Counted from the first letter of the stretch, positions 1-7,178 are shown. The stretch: 15,289 bases of DNA from Prevotella sp. UBA5379 (GCA_002409785.1 DHOX01000060.1:80403-95691); one strand, 5' to 3'. Notes: a model not told the origin generated them from the sequence alone. Made by a program: numbers and translations.

Positions 1-251
1 CTCCACGGTTCCAACTTGGAATCATACAGGGCGTCACATTCAGGACGTACCTGAAAGAATATCGCATTGACGCCATCTGCCTGGAGGGAATCCAATTGAA
101 GGGAGAGCATTTTCTGAATTTCTCCGGTGGACTTGCCGATAAACTGGCCATTAACACATTGTATCCAGGCTCCCCGGAACTCTCTCTTGTTCTGAGAGAA
201 AAGGGACAGACTGGTAAGACACAATAAAAGGAAGAGAGTTATTTTTTTCAT
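1..251 (-). CDS. GHL10-type (DUF187) secreted glycoside hydrolase, N-terminal part only
   Basis: Reading the minus strand from an ATG at 251-249 gives 83 open residues that run off the left edge, so the C-terminal bulk of the gene is outside the window. Residues 1-20 form a signal peptide: KK, then a Leu-rich core, ending LFSQ. This is followed directly by REFRGAWIQCVNGQF (residues 23-37) and by ADGVNAIFFQVRPECDALY (58-76). That is the start of the TIM-barrel domain of the GHL10 family, known as 'family 10 glycosylhydrolase' or YngK-like proteins. Family members are secreted and are thought to act on polysaccharide or cell-wall glycans; the exact substrate cannot be judged from this part. A Cys at position 11 does not fit a lipobox well, so I favour signal peptidase I cleavage. 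The gene has its own promoter and is separated from the upstream ompP1-type gene by a terminator. Confidence 0.85.
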   Translation of the reverse strand, partial: MKKITLFLLLCLTSLSLFSQNKREFRGAWIQCVNGQFIGKSTGEIQKMLSLQLDSLQADGVNAIFFQVRPECDALYDSKLEPW

Positions 252-270
252 GACAAATACTTTGTTGCAG

Positions 271-302
271 GCAAAGGTAAATAAAAATTTTCATTTCAGC
301 AA
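271..302 (-). promoter_or_regulatory. Bacteroidetes-type promoter for the GHL10 gene
   Basis: On the minus strand, TACCTTTG at 279-272 matches the Bacteroides -7 consensus TAnnTTTG. A TTG at 302-300 lies exactly 20 nt upstream, as expected for the -33 element. The box lies about 20 nt before the ATG, giving a very short leader. This is a match to a known consensus; no start site was measured. Confidence 0.55.
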
Positions 303-415
303 GTCAAGTCTTCACGTATCTGCAAAAGGGAATACCGGTTCAAATAATATTGTTGTTGTTTTAATGATAAGTAAGAATCATAGTCACTGATTCTCACGAT
401 AGTCAATTGTAGCCG

Positions 416-469
416 ATGGTGCATTTCGCCCCCCAATATACACCATTTCGGTACCCCAAAATGGTGCAT
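416..469. repeat. Small composite repeat (22-bp tandem unit plus inverted repeat)
   Basis: ATGGTGCAT occurs perfectly at 416-424 and 461-469. Between these copies, ATTTCG starts at 423 and again at 445, giving a degenerate tandem unit of 22 bp rich in CCCC. CACCATTT (441-448) and AAATGGTG (459-466) form a perfect 8-bp inverted repeat with a 10-nt loop. A 61-codon open frame on the minus strand covers it, but its translation simply mirrors the repeat. It lies in the 555-bp gene-free stretch 252-806. Function is unknown; a degenerate dispersed intergenic repeat is one possibility. Confidence 0.5.
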
Positions 470-580
470 ATTGCTCCTCAAGGACTATACCCCCCTGAAT
501 CAGATGTCAAGGTCTGTGACTTTAAGGCCATAGAATCATAGATATACTGTAAACAACAACCCTATGATTTGAGCCACTTT

Positions 581-636
581 ATTCCTGAAACATAATAAGA
601 TGGTTAAAAGCCCAACCTTATAAAATGATCAGGAAT
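581..636. repeat. Imperfect hairpin in gene-free stretch
   Basis: ATTCCTGA (581-588) pairs perfectly with TCAGGAAT (629-636). An inner helix can form between 595-599/603-605 and 614-621 with a 3-nt bulge. There is no T tract on either side, so it is not a standard terminator. It lies downstream of the terminator that ends the ompP1-type transcript. Beyond this hairpin, the repeat at 416-469, the terminator and the GHL10 promoter, I see nothing in 252-806. Confidence 0.35.
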
Positions 637-700
637 ACCCGGCAACAGAAAATTCATCCTAAGGATCATGTTCGGGAAGAATCCGTCACTTTCGGGCAAA

Positions 701-736
701 TAAAAACCCGATGCAGGTAATGATGTCTGCATCGGG
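701..736 (-). terminator. Intrinsic terminator of the aromatic-rich protein / OmpP1 unit
   Basis: CCCGATGCAG (707-716) and CTGCATCGGG (727-736) form a perfect 10-bp stem with a 10-nt loop. On the minus strand the stem is followed by TTTTTA (706-701). It lies about 70 nt past the ompP1-type stop codon in the same transcription direction. Stem, loop and U tract are those of a Rho-independent terminator acting on minus-strand transcription. Confidence 0.85.
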
Positions 737-806
737 AATTCTATCTTCGGGCATCCAGTCACCCAGGATTCTGGAACGCCCCTCCTCCCACGATGACCGG
801 GATCAT

Positions 807-2372
807 TCAGAACCTGTATCCTAACGTCAAAGCCAATTGATTGCGTTTCAAGTTGACTTTTGAAGCCGTTGCGATATTATTGTCAGCGGCATCCTGAGCA
901 CCCGTATAGGTCATGAAAGGATAGAAGTCACCGTTCGTCTGACTGTACTGATAAGCCAGGTCAACTGAGAACTGGTTCAACTGATAGCCAACGCCACAAG
1001 TAAAGCGGTTCGTGCTCTTCCAGTTGGTATAGTCTGTTGACATTGCCGTGGCCACCCCCGGAGACTCGAGGGAGCCGTCACGGATGCCATCCTTATCAAA
1101 CATCGGGGATAAATAGTTGTACCCGATGCGGAAAGCCAGATTCTGTATAGGTTTGTACTCAACACCAAATTTGAGAGTGCTCACCCCTTTCAGCACGTTC
1201 TCCACATTATCGTTCATCCTGCCGTCACTATGGGAATCATCATAGGTATTCCCGTACCAGTCTTGATAGCTGCCATCATTAATACGGTTATCTATACTTC
1301 CATAATCAGCATATTCGTATGTAGCTCCTAAAGCGAGGAAGTTGCCGATAGTATGTCCCAGAGAGATACCGAACTTCCAGGGAGAATAGAGTTTGAAATC
1401 ATAGTCGGCATAAGACGGATTCTGAGGACTATCACTCTCCGTCTTACCATCCTTCACCCCTGTCATCGTCAGATCATTCCATCCATTGAGCGTCAGATCA
1501 TAGAAAGTCGGAGTACTGATATAGACACCGATACGGAAAGGAGAATTTTCTATAGGCCGAAAGATTGCACCAAACTTTGCATCATATCCCGTTCCGGTGA
1601 TACGCAGATGCTCCCAGTCTTCAGAGATAGCACTCTGTTCGAGATTCTCCGTATAATAGCTCTGGCTGTTAAAGTGGACATCATGTACGCCGAAAGTCAG
1701 ACCCAGGAAGATACGGTCATGAATGTTACCGCTGATATTAAAGTCATATTCCCCGATATATCCATGAGCATACTGTCCGAACGCATAAGCAGAGCCATTC
1801 AGGTAATCCAGGTATCCATCCGAGCTTTTACCCATCAGCTGACTGTAATTATGATCCACGCCATTCCACGCCCAGTCCGCATTTGCCGGCAGGTTACGGT
1901 CCTTGATGGCCGTAAGTTTGTTCTGTGACGCATTGCTCAACGTATTTGCAGCGCTGAGGATCTGATCAAAATTACGACTCTTATGATAGTTAAAACCAAA
2001 GTTCAAATACGAATCCATGCCTGTCCGCGATGACCATACGAAGCCACCCTGGTCAAAACTCGGAAGATTTGAATGACCGTTAAAATGGAAATCATTGATG
2101 CCATTGGCACTGAAATGGGTCTTGGCATCCGACTGCATAACCATTCCCCCCGTCAGGTTCACCACATTTTTTCGGAATAAGCCGATACCTGCAGGGTTGG
2201 AAGAAATAGTTGAAATATCTGCTCCCAATGCCTCCATGGCACCCCCCATACCGATATACCGGGCAGTCCCATTCAGGTCCGTTTCCATCAATTTAGCATC
2301 CTGATAAGTCTCCTGAGCAGCGGCCGGTACCGCTCCCAGCACCAAAGCCGCTAAAATATATTTCGTTTTCAT
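807..2372 (-). CDS. OmpP1/FadL/TodX-family outer-membrane protein
   Basis: The 521-residue product starts with a signal peptide (MKTKYILAALVLGAVPAAAQ, residues 1-20). It continues with LNGTARYIGMGGAMEALGAD (33-52) and SSNPAGIGLF (57-66), the N-terminal hatch segment typical of the FadL-like family with its NPAG motif. The rest alternates short hydrophobic and aromatic stretches as in a beta barrel and ends in GYRF, the aromatic C-terminus used for barrel assembly. FadL-type proteins carry hydrophobic compounds across the outer membrane; Bacteroidetes members have no assigned substrate, so fatty-acid transport is only an analogy. The start is supported by the signal peptide at residue 1. The gene lies 47 nt downstream of the aromatic-rich protein gene and is likely co-transcribed with it. 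The leader just before the ATG is tandemly duplicated. A strong terminator follows at 701-736. Confidence 0.9.
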   Translation of the reverse strand: MKTKYILAALVLGAVPAAAQETYQDAKLMETDLNGTARYIGMGGAMEALGADISTISSNPAGIGLFRKNVVNLTGGMVMQSDAKTHFSANGINDFHFNGHSNLPSFDQGGFVWSSRTGMDSYLNFGFNYHKSRNFDQILSAANTLSNASQNKLTAIKDRNLPANADWAWNGVDHNYSQLMGKSSDGYLDYLNGSAYAFGQYAHGYIGEYDFNISGNIHDRIFLGLTFGVHDVHFNSQSYYTENLEQSAISEDWEHLRITGTGYDAKFGAIFRPIENSPFRIGVYISTPTFYDLTLNGWNDLTMTGVKDGKTESDSPQNPSYADYDFKLYSPWKFGISLGHTIGNFLALGATYEYADYGSIDNRINDGSYQDWYGNTYDDSHSDGRMNDNVENVLKGVSTLKFGVEYKPIQNLAFRIGYNYLSPMFDKDGIRDGSLESPGVATAMSTDYTNWKSTNRFTCGVGYQLNQFSVDLAYQYSQTNGDFYPFMTYTGAQDAADNNIATASKVNLKRNQLALTLGYRF

Positions 2373-2373
2373 T

Positions 2374-2417
2374 ATAAAGAATTTACTAAAACGTCATAAA
2401 GGATTTACTAAAACGTC
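2374..2417 (-). repeat. 22-bp tandem duplication in the leader of the OmpP1-type gene
   Basis: On the minus strand GACGTTTTAGTAAAT occurs at 2417-2403 and again at 2395-2381. Each copy is followed by YCTTTAT, so two adjacent 22-bp units (2417-2396 and 2395-2374) differ at one base. They fill almost the whole gap between the stop of the aromatic-rich gene (2421) and the ATG at 2372. No Shine-Dalgarno sequence is present. The unit could be a duplicated translation-initiation region or a protein-binding site; that is inference. Confidence 0.8.
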
Positions 2418-2420
2418 TGT

Positions 2421-3398
2421 TTATCTTCTGCCACTTCCGAAGTGACCACCACTGAAGCCGCCACCGGAATGACCACCGCCGAAGCCACCGCCACTAAAGC
2501 TGCCACTTCCGAAACTGCCACCGGAACGACTTCCGCCAAAACTGCTGTTTCCAAATGAATTGGAAGGCATGCTGCGGCTGGAACTGTAATTACGATCGGA
2601 GTTGGTGGTATTATTATAACTTCTGCCACCGAAAGAATGAGAGCGCCCGGACGTATAAGTACGGTAATTCGAGTTATAGTTGCCGGAACGTCCAAAGTTG
2701 CCAGAACCGCCTCTGTCATCAGCACGGCTCCAGTTCCGGCCACCCGTCAAACCGCCCATGTGACCATAGTCACGGTTATCATAAACATAAGTCGGGCCCC
2801 AGTAGCCATACCACGGGCCGCCCCAATAATTATAGTACCAGGGGTTGTACCAGCCACCCCAGCCATAGCCGTAATACCAGGGATTATACCAGCCTCCCCA
2901 GTAATCTCCATAGAACCAGGGATCGCCCCAGTAGTAATCCCCGAACCAGGGATCATTCCATGCCCAGTAGGGAGCACGCCAGTAATAAGGTCCCCAGCCA
3001 TATTCATCGTACAGCCATGGATCATAATATCCATCCCAGCGGCTCATGTCCCGGGCATATCTATAATCCTCATCACCAGGACCATATTCATCGGCAAAGG
3101 CAGTATCTATATAGGTTGTATCCGGATGCATGCCCCTGTCAAACATTACAATATCGTTTCCCAGGGAGTCCTTACCGACATTCTGGTAACTGCTCCCGAA
3201 ATGTCCATCACGATTGTATTCGTCCGTATTTCTCCTGGACCCCGACCAGTAATTATCGGCCATCGGATCAGTATTTTGTGGACGAATGGCTTTCTCTGCC
3301 CTCTTCTCCTTTGAAGGAGAAAAGTAAAGGTCGTCCTGAGCCATCATGGACATCGGCACCAGGCCTGCAAGAAGAGCTATAAGAACTATCCTTTTCAT
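2421..3398 (-). CDS. Secreted Trp/Tyr/Gly-rich low-complexity protein of unknown function
   Basis: I do not recognise a functional family. The 325-residue product has a signal peptide (residues 1-20, ending SMMA before QDD). A polar, acidic region (about 21-120) follows. Next comes a segment at about 121-206 holding 18 Trp and 23 Tyr in 86 residues, with a repeated GGWYNPWYY (168-176 and 181-189). The tail, about 215-325, is rich in Gly, Ser, Asn and Arg with recurrent SFG and GGGF units and ends GSGRR. No catalytic motif is visible. It is probably periplasmic or at the cell surface. AGGAG at 3408-3404, 5 nt before the ATG, is an unusually good ribosome-binding site for this phylum and fixes the start. 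It is the first gene of a probable two-gene unit with the OmpP1-type porin, so a structural or assembly role beside that barrel is possible. Long open frames on the opposite strand are artefacts of its composition. Confidence 0.85.
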   Translation of the reverse strand: MKRIVLIALLAGLVPMSMMAQDDLYFSPSKEKRAEKAIRPQNTDPMADNYWSGSRRNTDEYNRDGHFGSSYQNVGKDSLGNDIVMFDRGMHPDTTYIDTAFADEYGPGDEDYRYARDMSRWDGYYDPWLYDEYGWGPYYWRAPYWAWNDPWFGDYYWGDPWFYGDYWGGWYNPWYYGYGWGGWYNPWYYNYWGGPWYGYWGPTYVYDNRDYGHMGGLTGGRNWSRADDRGGSGNFGRSGNYNSNYRTYTSGRSHSFGGRSYNNTTNSDRNYSSSRSMPSNSFGNSSFGGSRSGGSFGSGSFSGGGFGGGHSGGGFSGGHFGSGRR

Positions 3399-3403
3399 AT
3401 TTA

Positions 3404-3473
3404 CTCCTATTTTGATGAATAATTTTTATTTTATTTTCATTACAAAGATAAAACTTTGTATGCTACAAAAGTA
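3404..3473 (-). promoter_or_regulatory. Promoter and ribosome-binding site of the aromatic-rich protein gene, with overlapping palindromes
   Basis: Minus-strand TATCTTTG (3450-3443) and TACTTTTG (3473-3466) both fit the TAnnTTTG -7 consensus; no -33 TTTG at the usual distance is clear. TACAAAG (3441-3447) and CTTTGTA (3454-3460) form a perfect 7-bp inverted repeat over the first box. TTTGTA (3455-3460) and TACAAA (3464-3469) form a second one. A regulator binding here is possible but unproven. AGGAG at 3408-3404 is the ribosome-binding site. Confidence 0.5.
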
Positions 3474-3515
3474 CAGAAAAACCCTAAATGGAAGTAGGTT
3501 TTTCCCTATTTTTTA

Positions 3516-3523
3516 TATATTTG
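3516..3523 (+). promoter_or_regulatory. Promoter -7 box for prmA
   Basis: TATATTTG at 3516-3523 matches TAnnTTTG and is followed by C, as is common in Bacteroidetes. It lies 21 nt before the prmA ATG, so the leader would be only about 10-15 nt. No clear -33 TTTG is seen. With the boxes at 3443-3473 it makes a divergent promoter region of 146 bp. Confidence 0.5.
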
Positions 3524-3544
3524 CAATAAGAATTTAACATTGAT

Positions 3545-4417
3545 ATGGAATATTTAGTAACTCATTTTCGCATACAAAGTCCAGAAGCTCTCTTCCAGAC
3601 CGTCAGGGATCTTCTTGCAGACGCCGTGACTCCGGCAGGTTTTGAATCCTTTGTCAATACTCCGGCAGGCATTGACGGTTATGTCCAGGAACAACGATTT
3701 GATGAAACGGAATTGATCCGGGACCTCCAGACGCTGCCGGTCAAAGGGGTTAACATCAGTTACCAGACTCGTCGGATAGAAGATAAAGACTGGAACAAGG
3801 ACTGGGAAGACAGCGGTTTCGAGCCGATCACTGTTGATGACACCATACTTATATATGATGCCAGACATCACAGAGATCCTCATCCGGGAATCTCATCTGA
3901 TCACATCGAGATCGGCATTGATGCCATACAGGCATTCGGAACCGGCACGCATACGACCACACGCATGATGCTCTCAACCTTATTGCAAATGGACTTAAAC
4001 GGGAAGAGGGTCCTGGACTGTGGTTGCGGGACAGGCATCCTGGGGATAGCAGCATTAAAGATGGGTGCAGAAGAAGCCGTCGGTTACGATATTGACGACT
4101 GGAGCGTAAGGAATGCAAGACACAATGCAGAGATCAACGGAATCCGTAATCTGAAAGTTCTGCAGGGCGATTCCGGTATTCTCCGGAAGATTAACGAAAA
4201 ATTCGACTGTGTCCTTGCAAACATTCACCGCAATATCCTATTGCAGGACATGCCCGTATTCAAGTCTGTCATGAAAGCGGGAGGAGTTTTAGCGATCAGT
4301 GGATTCTATCTCTCCGATATACCTGTCCTCTTGAGAAAAGCCAGCCAATCAGGACTCGAAAGGGAGCGGCAGCGAAACGATGGGGAATGGGCCTGCCTGT
4401 CTTTCAGGCTCCCCTGA
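3545..4417 (+). CDS. prmA: Ribosomal protein L11 methyltransferase
   Basis: The 290-residue product has the PrmA layout. An N-terminal domain (about 1-100) binds the substrate L11, and a Rossmann methyltransferase domain follows. Visible motifs are AFGTGTHTTT (130-139), the hallmark of the family; VLDCGCGTGILGI (156-168), the S-adenosylmethionine-binding loop; GYDIDDWSVRNA (180-191) with the acidic ribose-binding end of strand 2; and VLANIHRNIL (223-232), corresponding to the NxxxNxL active-site motif. PrmA trimethylates several amino groups of L11 in the cytoplasm using SAM, and loss is usually tolerated. Length is normal. The start gives a complete N-terminal domain and lies just behind a promoter box. 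It stands alone, divergent from the aromatic-rich gene and convergent with the muramidase gene. Its last codons form part of a stable hairpin. Confidence 0.95.
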   Translation: MEYLVTHFRIQSPEALFQTVRDLLADAVTPAGFESFVNTPAGIDGYVQEQRFDETELIRDLQTLPVKGVNISYQTRRIEDKDWNKDWEDSGFEPITVDDTILIYDARHHRDPHPGISSDHIEIGIDAIQAFGTGTHTTTRMMLSTLLQMDLNGKRVLDCGCGTGILGIAALKMGAEEAVGYDIDDWSVRNARHNAEINGIRNLKVLQGDSGILRKINEKFDCVLANIHRNILLQDMPVFKSVMKAGGVLAISGFYLSDIPVLLRKASQSGLERERQRNDGEWACLSFRLP

Positions 4418-4452
4418 AGGACGGAAGACGGCAAATACCTCCTGCGGGCAGG
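4399..4452. terminator. Candidate bidirectional hairpins between convergent genes
   Basis: GTCTTTCAGG (4399-4408) and CCTGAAGGAC (4413-4422) form a 10-bp stem with one G-T pair and a 4-nt loop, overlapping the prmA stop codon (4415-4417). A second short palindrome, CCTGCGGGCAGG, lies at 4441-4452, ahead of the muramidase stop at 4463. No T tract follows either stem, so they are not canonical intrinsic terminators. They lie in the 45-bp convergent gap and may help end both transcripts. Confidence 0.4.
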
Positions 4453-4462
4453 TTGCATCCGG

Positions 4463-5416
4463 TCAATTATCATCATCAAAAGTATCTTCCTGGGAACCAA
4501 TCGTCAGTTTTCTAAGGTCATAATAAGACCCATTATAGATATTGAAGTCGATGTATCCTTTGATCCCCGAAAGTTTGCCGGCGTCCGTATGCTGCCAGAA
4601 TTTCCAGTTGCCCTTGTATTCCACCTTCTTGACATAATAGTGAGCGATCCAGTAAGGATAATCATCAAAGACAGGCGCGCTCAGATAACGGTCTTTAAAC
4701 TTATAGTAAGTATAGATGATCGGTTTCACATGATACCGGTCTTCCACGATATGCAACCATGTCAGCACATCCCTTTGGAAGTCCTCCGTAGATTCCTTGG
4801 GCGGCTTGTGCTCCACGTCTAATACCGGTGGCAGGTCTCCTTCCGTAAGATGCACCTTTTCAAGAAAATAGTAAGCCTGCTGGCGTGCGCTGCTCTTATT
4901 GCTCCAGTAGTGATAGGCCCCACGGATAAAGCCATATTCACGGGCATTCCGGAAGTTACTGTAAAATTTGCTGTCCACCTGTGAAGCACCTTCCGTAGAC
5001 TTGACGATGATGAAACGTACAGGGCAACCGTTAATCATCGCATTACGGAGTTCTTCCCAGTCAATATTCCCTTGATAATGTGAAATGTCAATACCTTCTA
5101 TCTCATATCCCTGAGGATAATCAGCATCGCTGTAAAGGGCTCTCCAGCGGAATCCTGTGGGACCGACGAAAAAATGATAGAAGACCCAGATATAAAGGAT
5201 CATGATCCCTATCGCCCCGATAAGCCAGGCACACTTGTTTTTCTTGATAGAGGGAAAATGCAGGAAAGAATAAGGAGAGAAAAAGGATGGGTGACGAGCA
5301 TGACGAACGTATCTCCGGCGGGTCGTCGAAGTGGACTTCTTCCTCTTCCCATTCTTATTCGCCGAATAGGCAGAAGTTGTTTTGTGTGGATGTGTCATTC
5401 GTTTCGTCATGATCAT
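4463..5416 (-). CDS. Membrane-anchored GH25 muramidase (lysozyme)
   Basis: The 317-residue product has three parts. A strongly basic, Ser/Thr-rich N-terminal tail (about 1-62) is followed by one hydrophobic membrane segment (about 63-83) and a GH25 domain (about 105-303). GH25 marks are EGIDISHYQGNIDW (107-120) with the first conserved Asp, FIIVKSTEGAS (135-145), GAYHYW (166-171), the catalytic VLDVE (198-202, Asp200 and Glu202), and KFWQHTDAGKLSGIKGYIDFNIYNG from 272. Family members cleave the beta-1,4 bond between N-acetylmuramic acid and N-acetylglucosamine. The positive tail before the membrane segment predicts an N-in orientation with the enzyme in the periplasm, tethered to the inner membrane. 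The start could also be Met3 or Met7. It lies 110 nt downstream of pfp on the same strand and may be co-transcribed or have its own promoter. A role in wall remodelling rather than defence is inferred. Confidence 0.92.
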   Translation of the reverse strand: MIMTKRMTHPHKTTSAYSANKNGKRKKSTSTTRRRYVRHARHPSFFSPYSFLHFPSIKKNKCAWLIGAIGIMILYIWVFYHFFVGPTGFRWRALYSDADYPQGYEIEGIDISHYQGNIDWEELRNAMINGCPVRFIIVKSTEGASQVDSKFYSNFRNAREYGFIRGAYHYWSNKSSARQQAYYFLEKVHLTEGDLPPVLDVEHKPPKESTEDFQRDVLTWLHIVEDRYHVKPIIYTYYKFKDRYLSAPVFDDYPYWIAHYYVKKVEYKGNWKFWQHTDAGKLSGIKGYIDFNIYNGSYYDLRKLTIGSQEDTFDDDN

Positions 5417-5469
5417 AAAAGAGCCACAGAAAAAACGTACGAGGTCAAAGGCAAGACCCTTCTCTCCCC

Positions 5470-5493
5470 CTTCCGCCCTTACCGATGCGGAAG
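5470..5493. repeat. Hairpin in the pfp-GH25 intergenic gap
   Basis: CTTCCGC (5470-5476) and GCGGAAG (5487-5493) form a perfect 7-bp stem with a 10-nt loop, about 35 nt past the pfp stop on the minus strand. No T tract follows it in that direction. It could be a weak terminator, a processing site or a 3' end stabiliser. The rest of the 110-nt gap shows no convincing promoter. Confidence 0.35.
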
Positions 5494-5526
5494 CCGTTTA
5501 TTCTGTGACTCCTGAAAAAATCAAAC

Positions 5527-7170
5527 TTATTTATGTTCGAGCTCCAGGGTCTTTGTCGTACGGTCACATACGTCAGAAGGACCCCAGTACTGGATAGGTC
5601 CAGGATAGACGTATTCCGTTTCCCTGGCCCACTCCTCACGATGAGCAGCAAAAGTCTTGAACGGTTTGCCCTCAAGATCGACCAAAGCCTTCCGGATCAC
5701 GGGTTTCATCTCCCCATTACGTTTCTCCATGTTCATCATCATCGTGATAGGCACCCCTCCGGCCTTCCAGTTATCCGTGCCGGCTGTCAGGTTCTTCACG
5801 ATGGCCATATAGCCCGTCTTCCCGTTGACGATCAACTGTGCAGCGCTGGTTCCTAAAGAATAGCAATAGTCTGCATCGAAATTAGAAGGAGCGGCGCAAC
5901 GACCTTCATAACCGAAGAAATGATGCTGAGCAGCAAACTTCCCGTTATATTTTCCTTCTTTCTTCCATTTAGCCAGCAGATCACCTACCATTTCAGAAAG
6001 CAGTTTCTCTGTTTCTATCAAGGATACCTGGACATTTCCATGAGGATCACGGTCCAGGGACAACTGACGTGCTACACCTTCAGGAAGGGTCGAAAAAGTC
6101 TCGGCATTCTCACGGGAGAGATGGGCCATGATATATTTCCGCTGGGCATCTTTATCCAGATCCTTGTAATCAGCGCCATGGGCAGCTAGCAGGTCATTCA
6201 ATTCGCCGATCAACCGGCCGATAGCGGGGATAAACTCTATCAGGCCTTCAGGAATCAGGACAACGCCAAAATTATGTCCCTGCTCAGCACGACAGGCAAC
6301 CACCTTGGCAATATTCTCCACGATCTGGTTCAAGGTCATATCCTTTTTCTGGATTTCCTCTGAGATCAGACAGATATTCGGCTGAGTCTGCAAGGCACAT
6401 TCCAGAGCAATATGAGAAGCAGAACGACCCATCAGTTTGATAAAATGCCAGTACTTCCGAGCAGAGTTACAATCACGCTCAATGTTACCGATCACCTCAC
6501 TGTAGGTCTTCGTAGCCGTATCAAAACCGAAAGAGGTCTCGATCTGATCATTTTTCAAGTCGCCGTCGATCGTCTTCGGGCATCCAATGACCTGTACGCC
6601 ATACTGTTTGGCTTTATAATATTCCGCAAGAACGGCAGCGTTTGTATTCGAGTCATCGCCGCCGATGATGACAATAGCTTTAAGATCCAACTGACGGATA
6701 ATCTTCAATCCCTTTTCAAATTGATCCACCTTCTCAAGTTTGGTACGTCCGGAGCCGATCATGTCGAAACCGCCTGTATTCCGGTAGTCTTTGAGAAGGT
6801 CTTCCGTGATCTCAATATACTGATGATCCACCAGGCCACCAGGGCCCATCAGGAAGCCATAAAGGCGATTGGAAGGATCGAGTTTTTTCAGTTCGTCAAA
6901 GATACCGCAGATCACATTATGTCCGCCGGGAGCCTGCCCACCGGAAAGGATAACCCCAACGTTCAACTTCCTTGACACTCCGGTTTCCTTTCCCGGCACG
7001 AATTCTACGAGAGGCAAACCGTAAGTATTCGGAAACAGTTTCTTGATTTCTTCCCGGTCAGCCACACTCTGGGTAGGAGCCCCTTCACTGACCTGTACGC
7101 CGCCTTGAAGGGCCTTAGGCAGTTTAGGCTGATAAGCAGCTCTCTCTACCTGTAAAACACTTTTTTCCAT
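5527..7170 (-). CDS. pfp: Diphosphate-fructose-6-phosphate 1-phosphotransferase (PPi-dependent phosphofructokinase)
   Basis: The 547-residue product is the long, plant-like form of PPi-PFK. Visible motifs are GVILSGGQAPGGHN (72-85), the phosphate-binding loop; IIGGDDSNTNA (168-178), with the Asp after GGD that favours pyrophosphate over ATP; CPKTIDGDLKND (197-208), carrying the PPi-binding Lys and the catalytic TIDxD; KLMGRSASHIALEC (245-258), the fructose-6-phosphate-binding MGR segment; and LIPEG (305-309). It catalyses the reversible reaction of fructose 6-phosphate and PPi to fructose 1,6-bisphosphate and phosphate in the cytoplasm, and can serve glycolysis or gluconeogenesis. Length is usual. 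The start at 7170 gives the family-typical N-terminus (AAYQPKLPKAL at 11-21) and has a promoter box about 42 nt upstream. The promoter region lies inside a 12-bp inverted repeat. Confidence 0.96.
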   Translation of the reverse strand: MEKSVLQVERAAYQPKLPKALQGGVQVSEGAPTQSVADREEIKKLFPNTYGLPLVEFVPGKETGVSRKLNVGVILSGGQAPGGHNVICGIFDELKKLDPSNRLYGFLMGPGGLVDHQYIEITEDLLKDYRNTGGFDMIGSGRTKLEKVDQFEKGLKIIRQLDLKAIVIIGGDDSNTNAAVLAEYYKAKQYGVQVIGCPKTIDGDLKNDQIETSFGFDTATKTYSEVIGNIERDCNSARKYWHFIKLMGRSASHIALECALQTQPNICLISEEIQKKDMTLNQIVENIAKVVACRAEQGHNFGVVLIPEGLIEFIPAIGRLIGELNDLLAAHGADYKDLDKDAQRKYIMAHLSRENAETFSTLPEGVARQLSLDRDPHGNVQVSLIETEKLLSEMVGDLLAKWKKEGKYNGKFAAQHHFFGYEGRCAAPSNFDADYCYSLGTSAAQLIVNGKTGYMAIVKNLTAGTDNWKAGGVPITMMMNMEKRNGEMKPVIRKALVDLEGKPFKTFAAHREEWARETEYVYPGPIQYWGPSDVCDRTTKTLELEHK

Positions 7171-7178
7171 CGTTTATT

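Noticed and set aside
296..481. 61-codon minus-strand frame in the 252-806 gap
   Set aside because: Its translation (MHHFGVPKW... then GGEMHH) only mirrors the short repeat at 416-469. It has no ribosome-binding site or family resemblance, and its end runs into the likely -33 element of the GHL10 promoter.
252..806. Possible small RNA gene in the 555-bp gap
   Set aside because: A hairpin, a terminator and a repeat are present, but the terminator is explained by the ompP1-type transcript and I see no separate promoter facing it.
2555..3382. Long plus-strand frames (275 and 225 codons) opposite the aromatic-rich gene
   Set aside because: They arise because the Gly/Trp/Tyr codons of the real gene give few stops on the other strand. 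The translations are low complexity (runs of I, P, V or S, H, R), and the minus-strand gene has a signal peptide and ribosome-binding site.
6412..6975. 187-codon plus-strand frame opposite pfp
   Set aside because: It lies wholly within the strongly conserved pfp coding region, and its translation has no recognisable domain or start signals.
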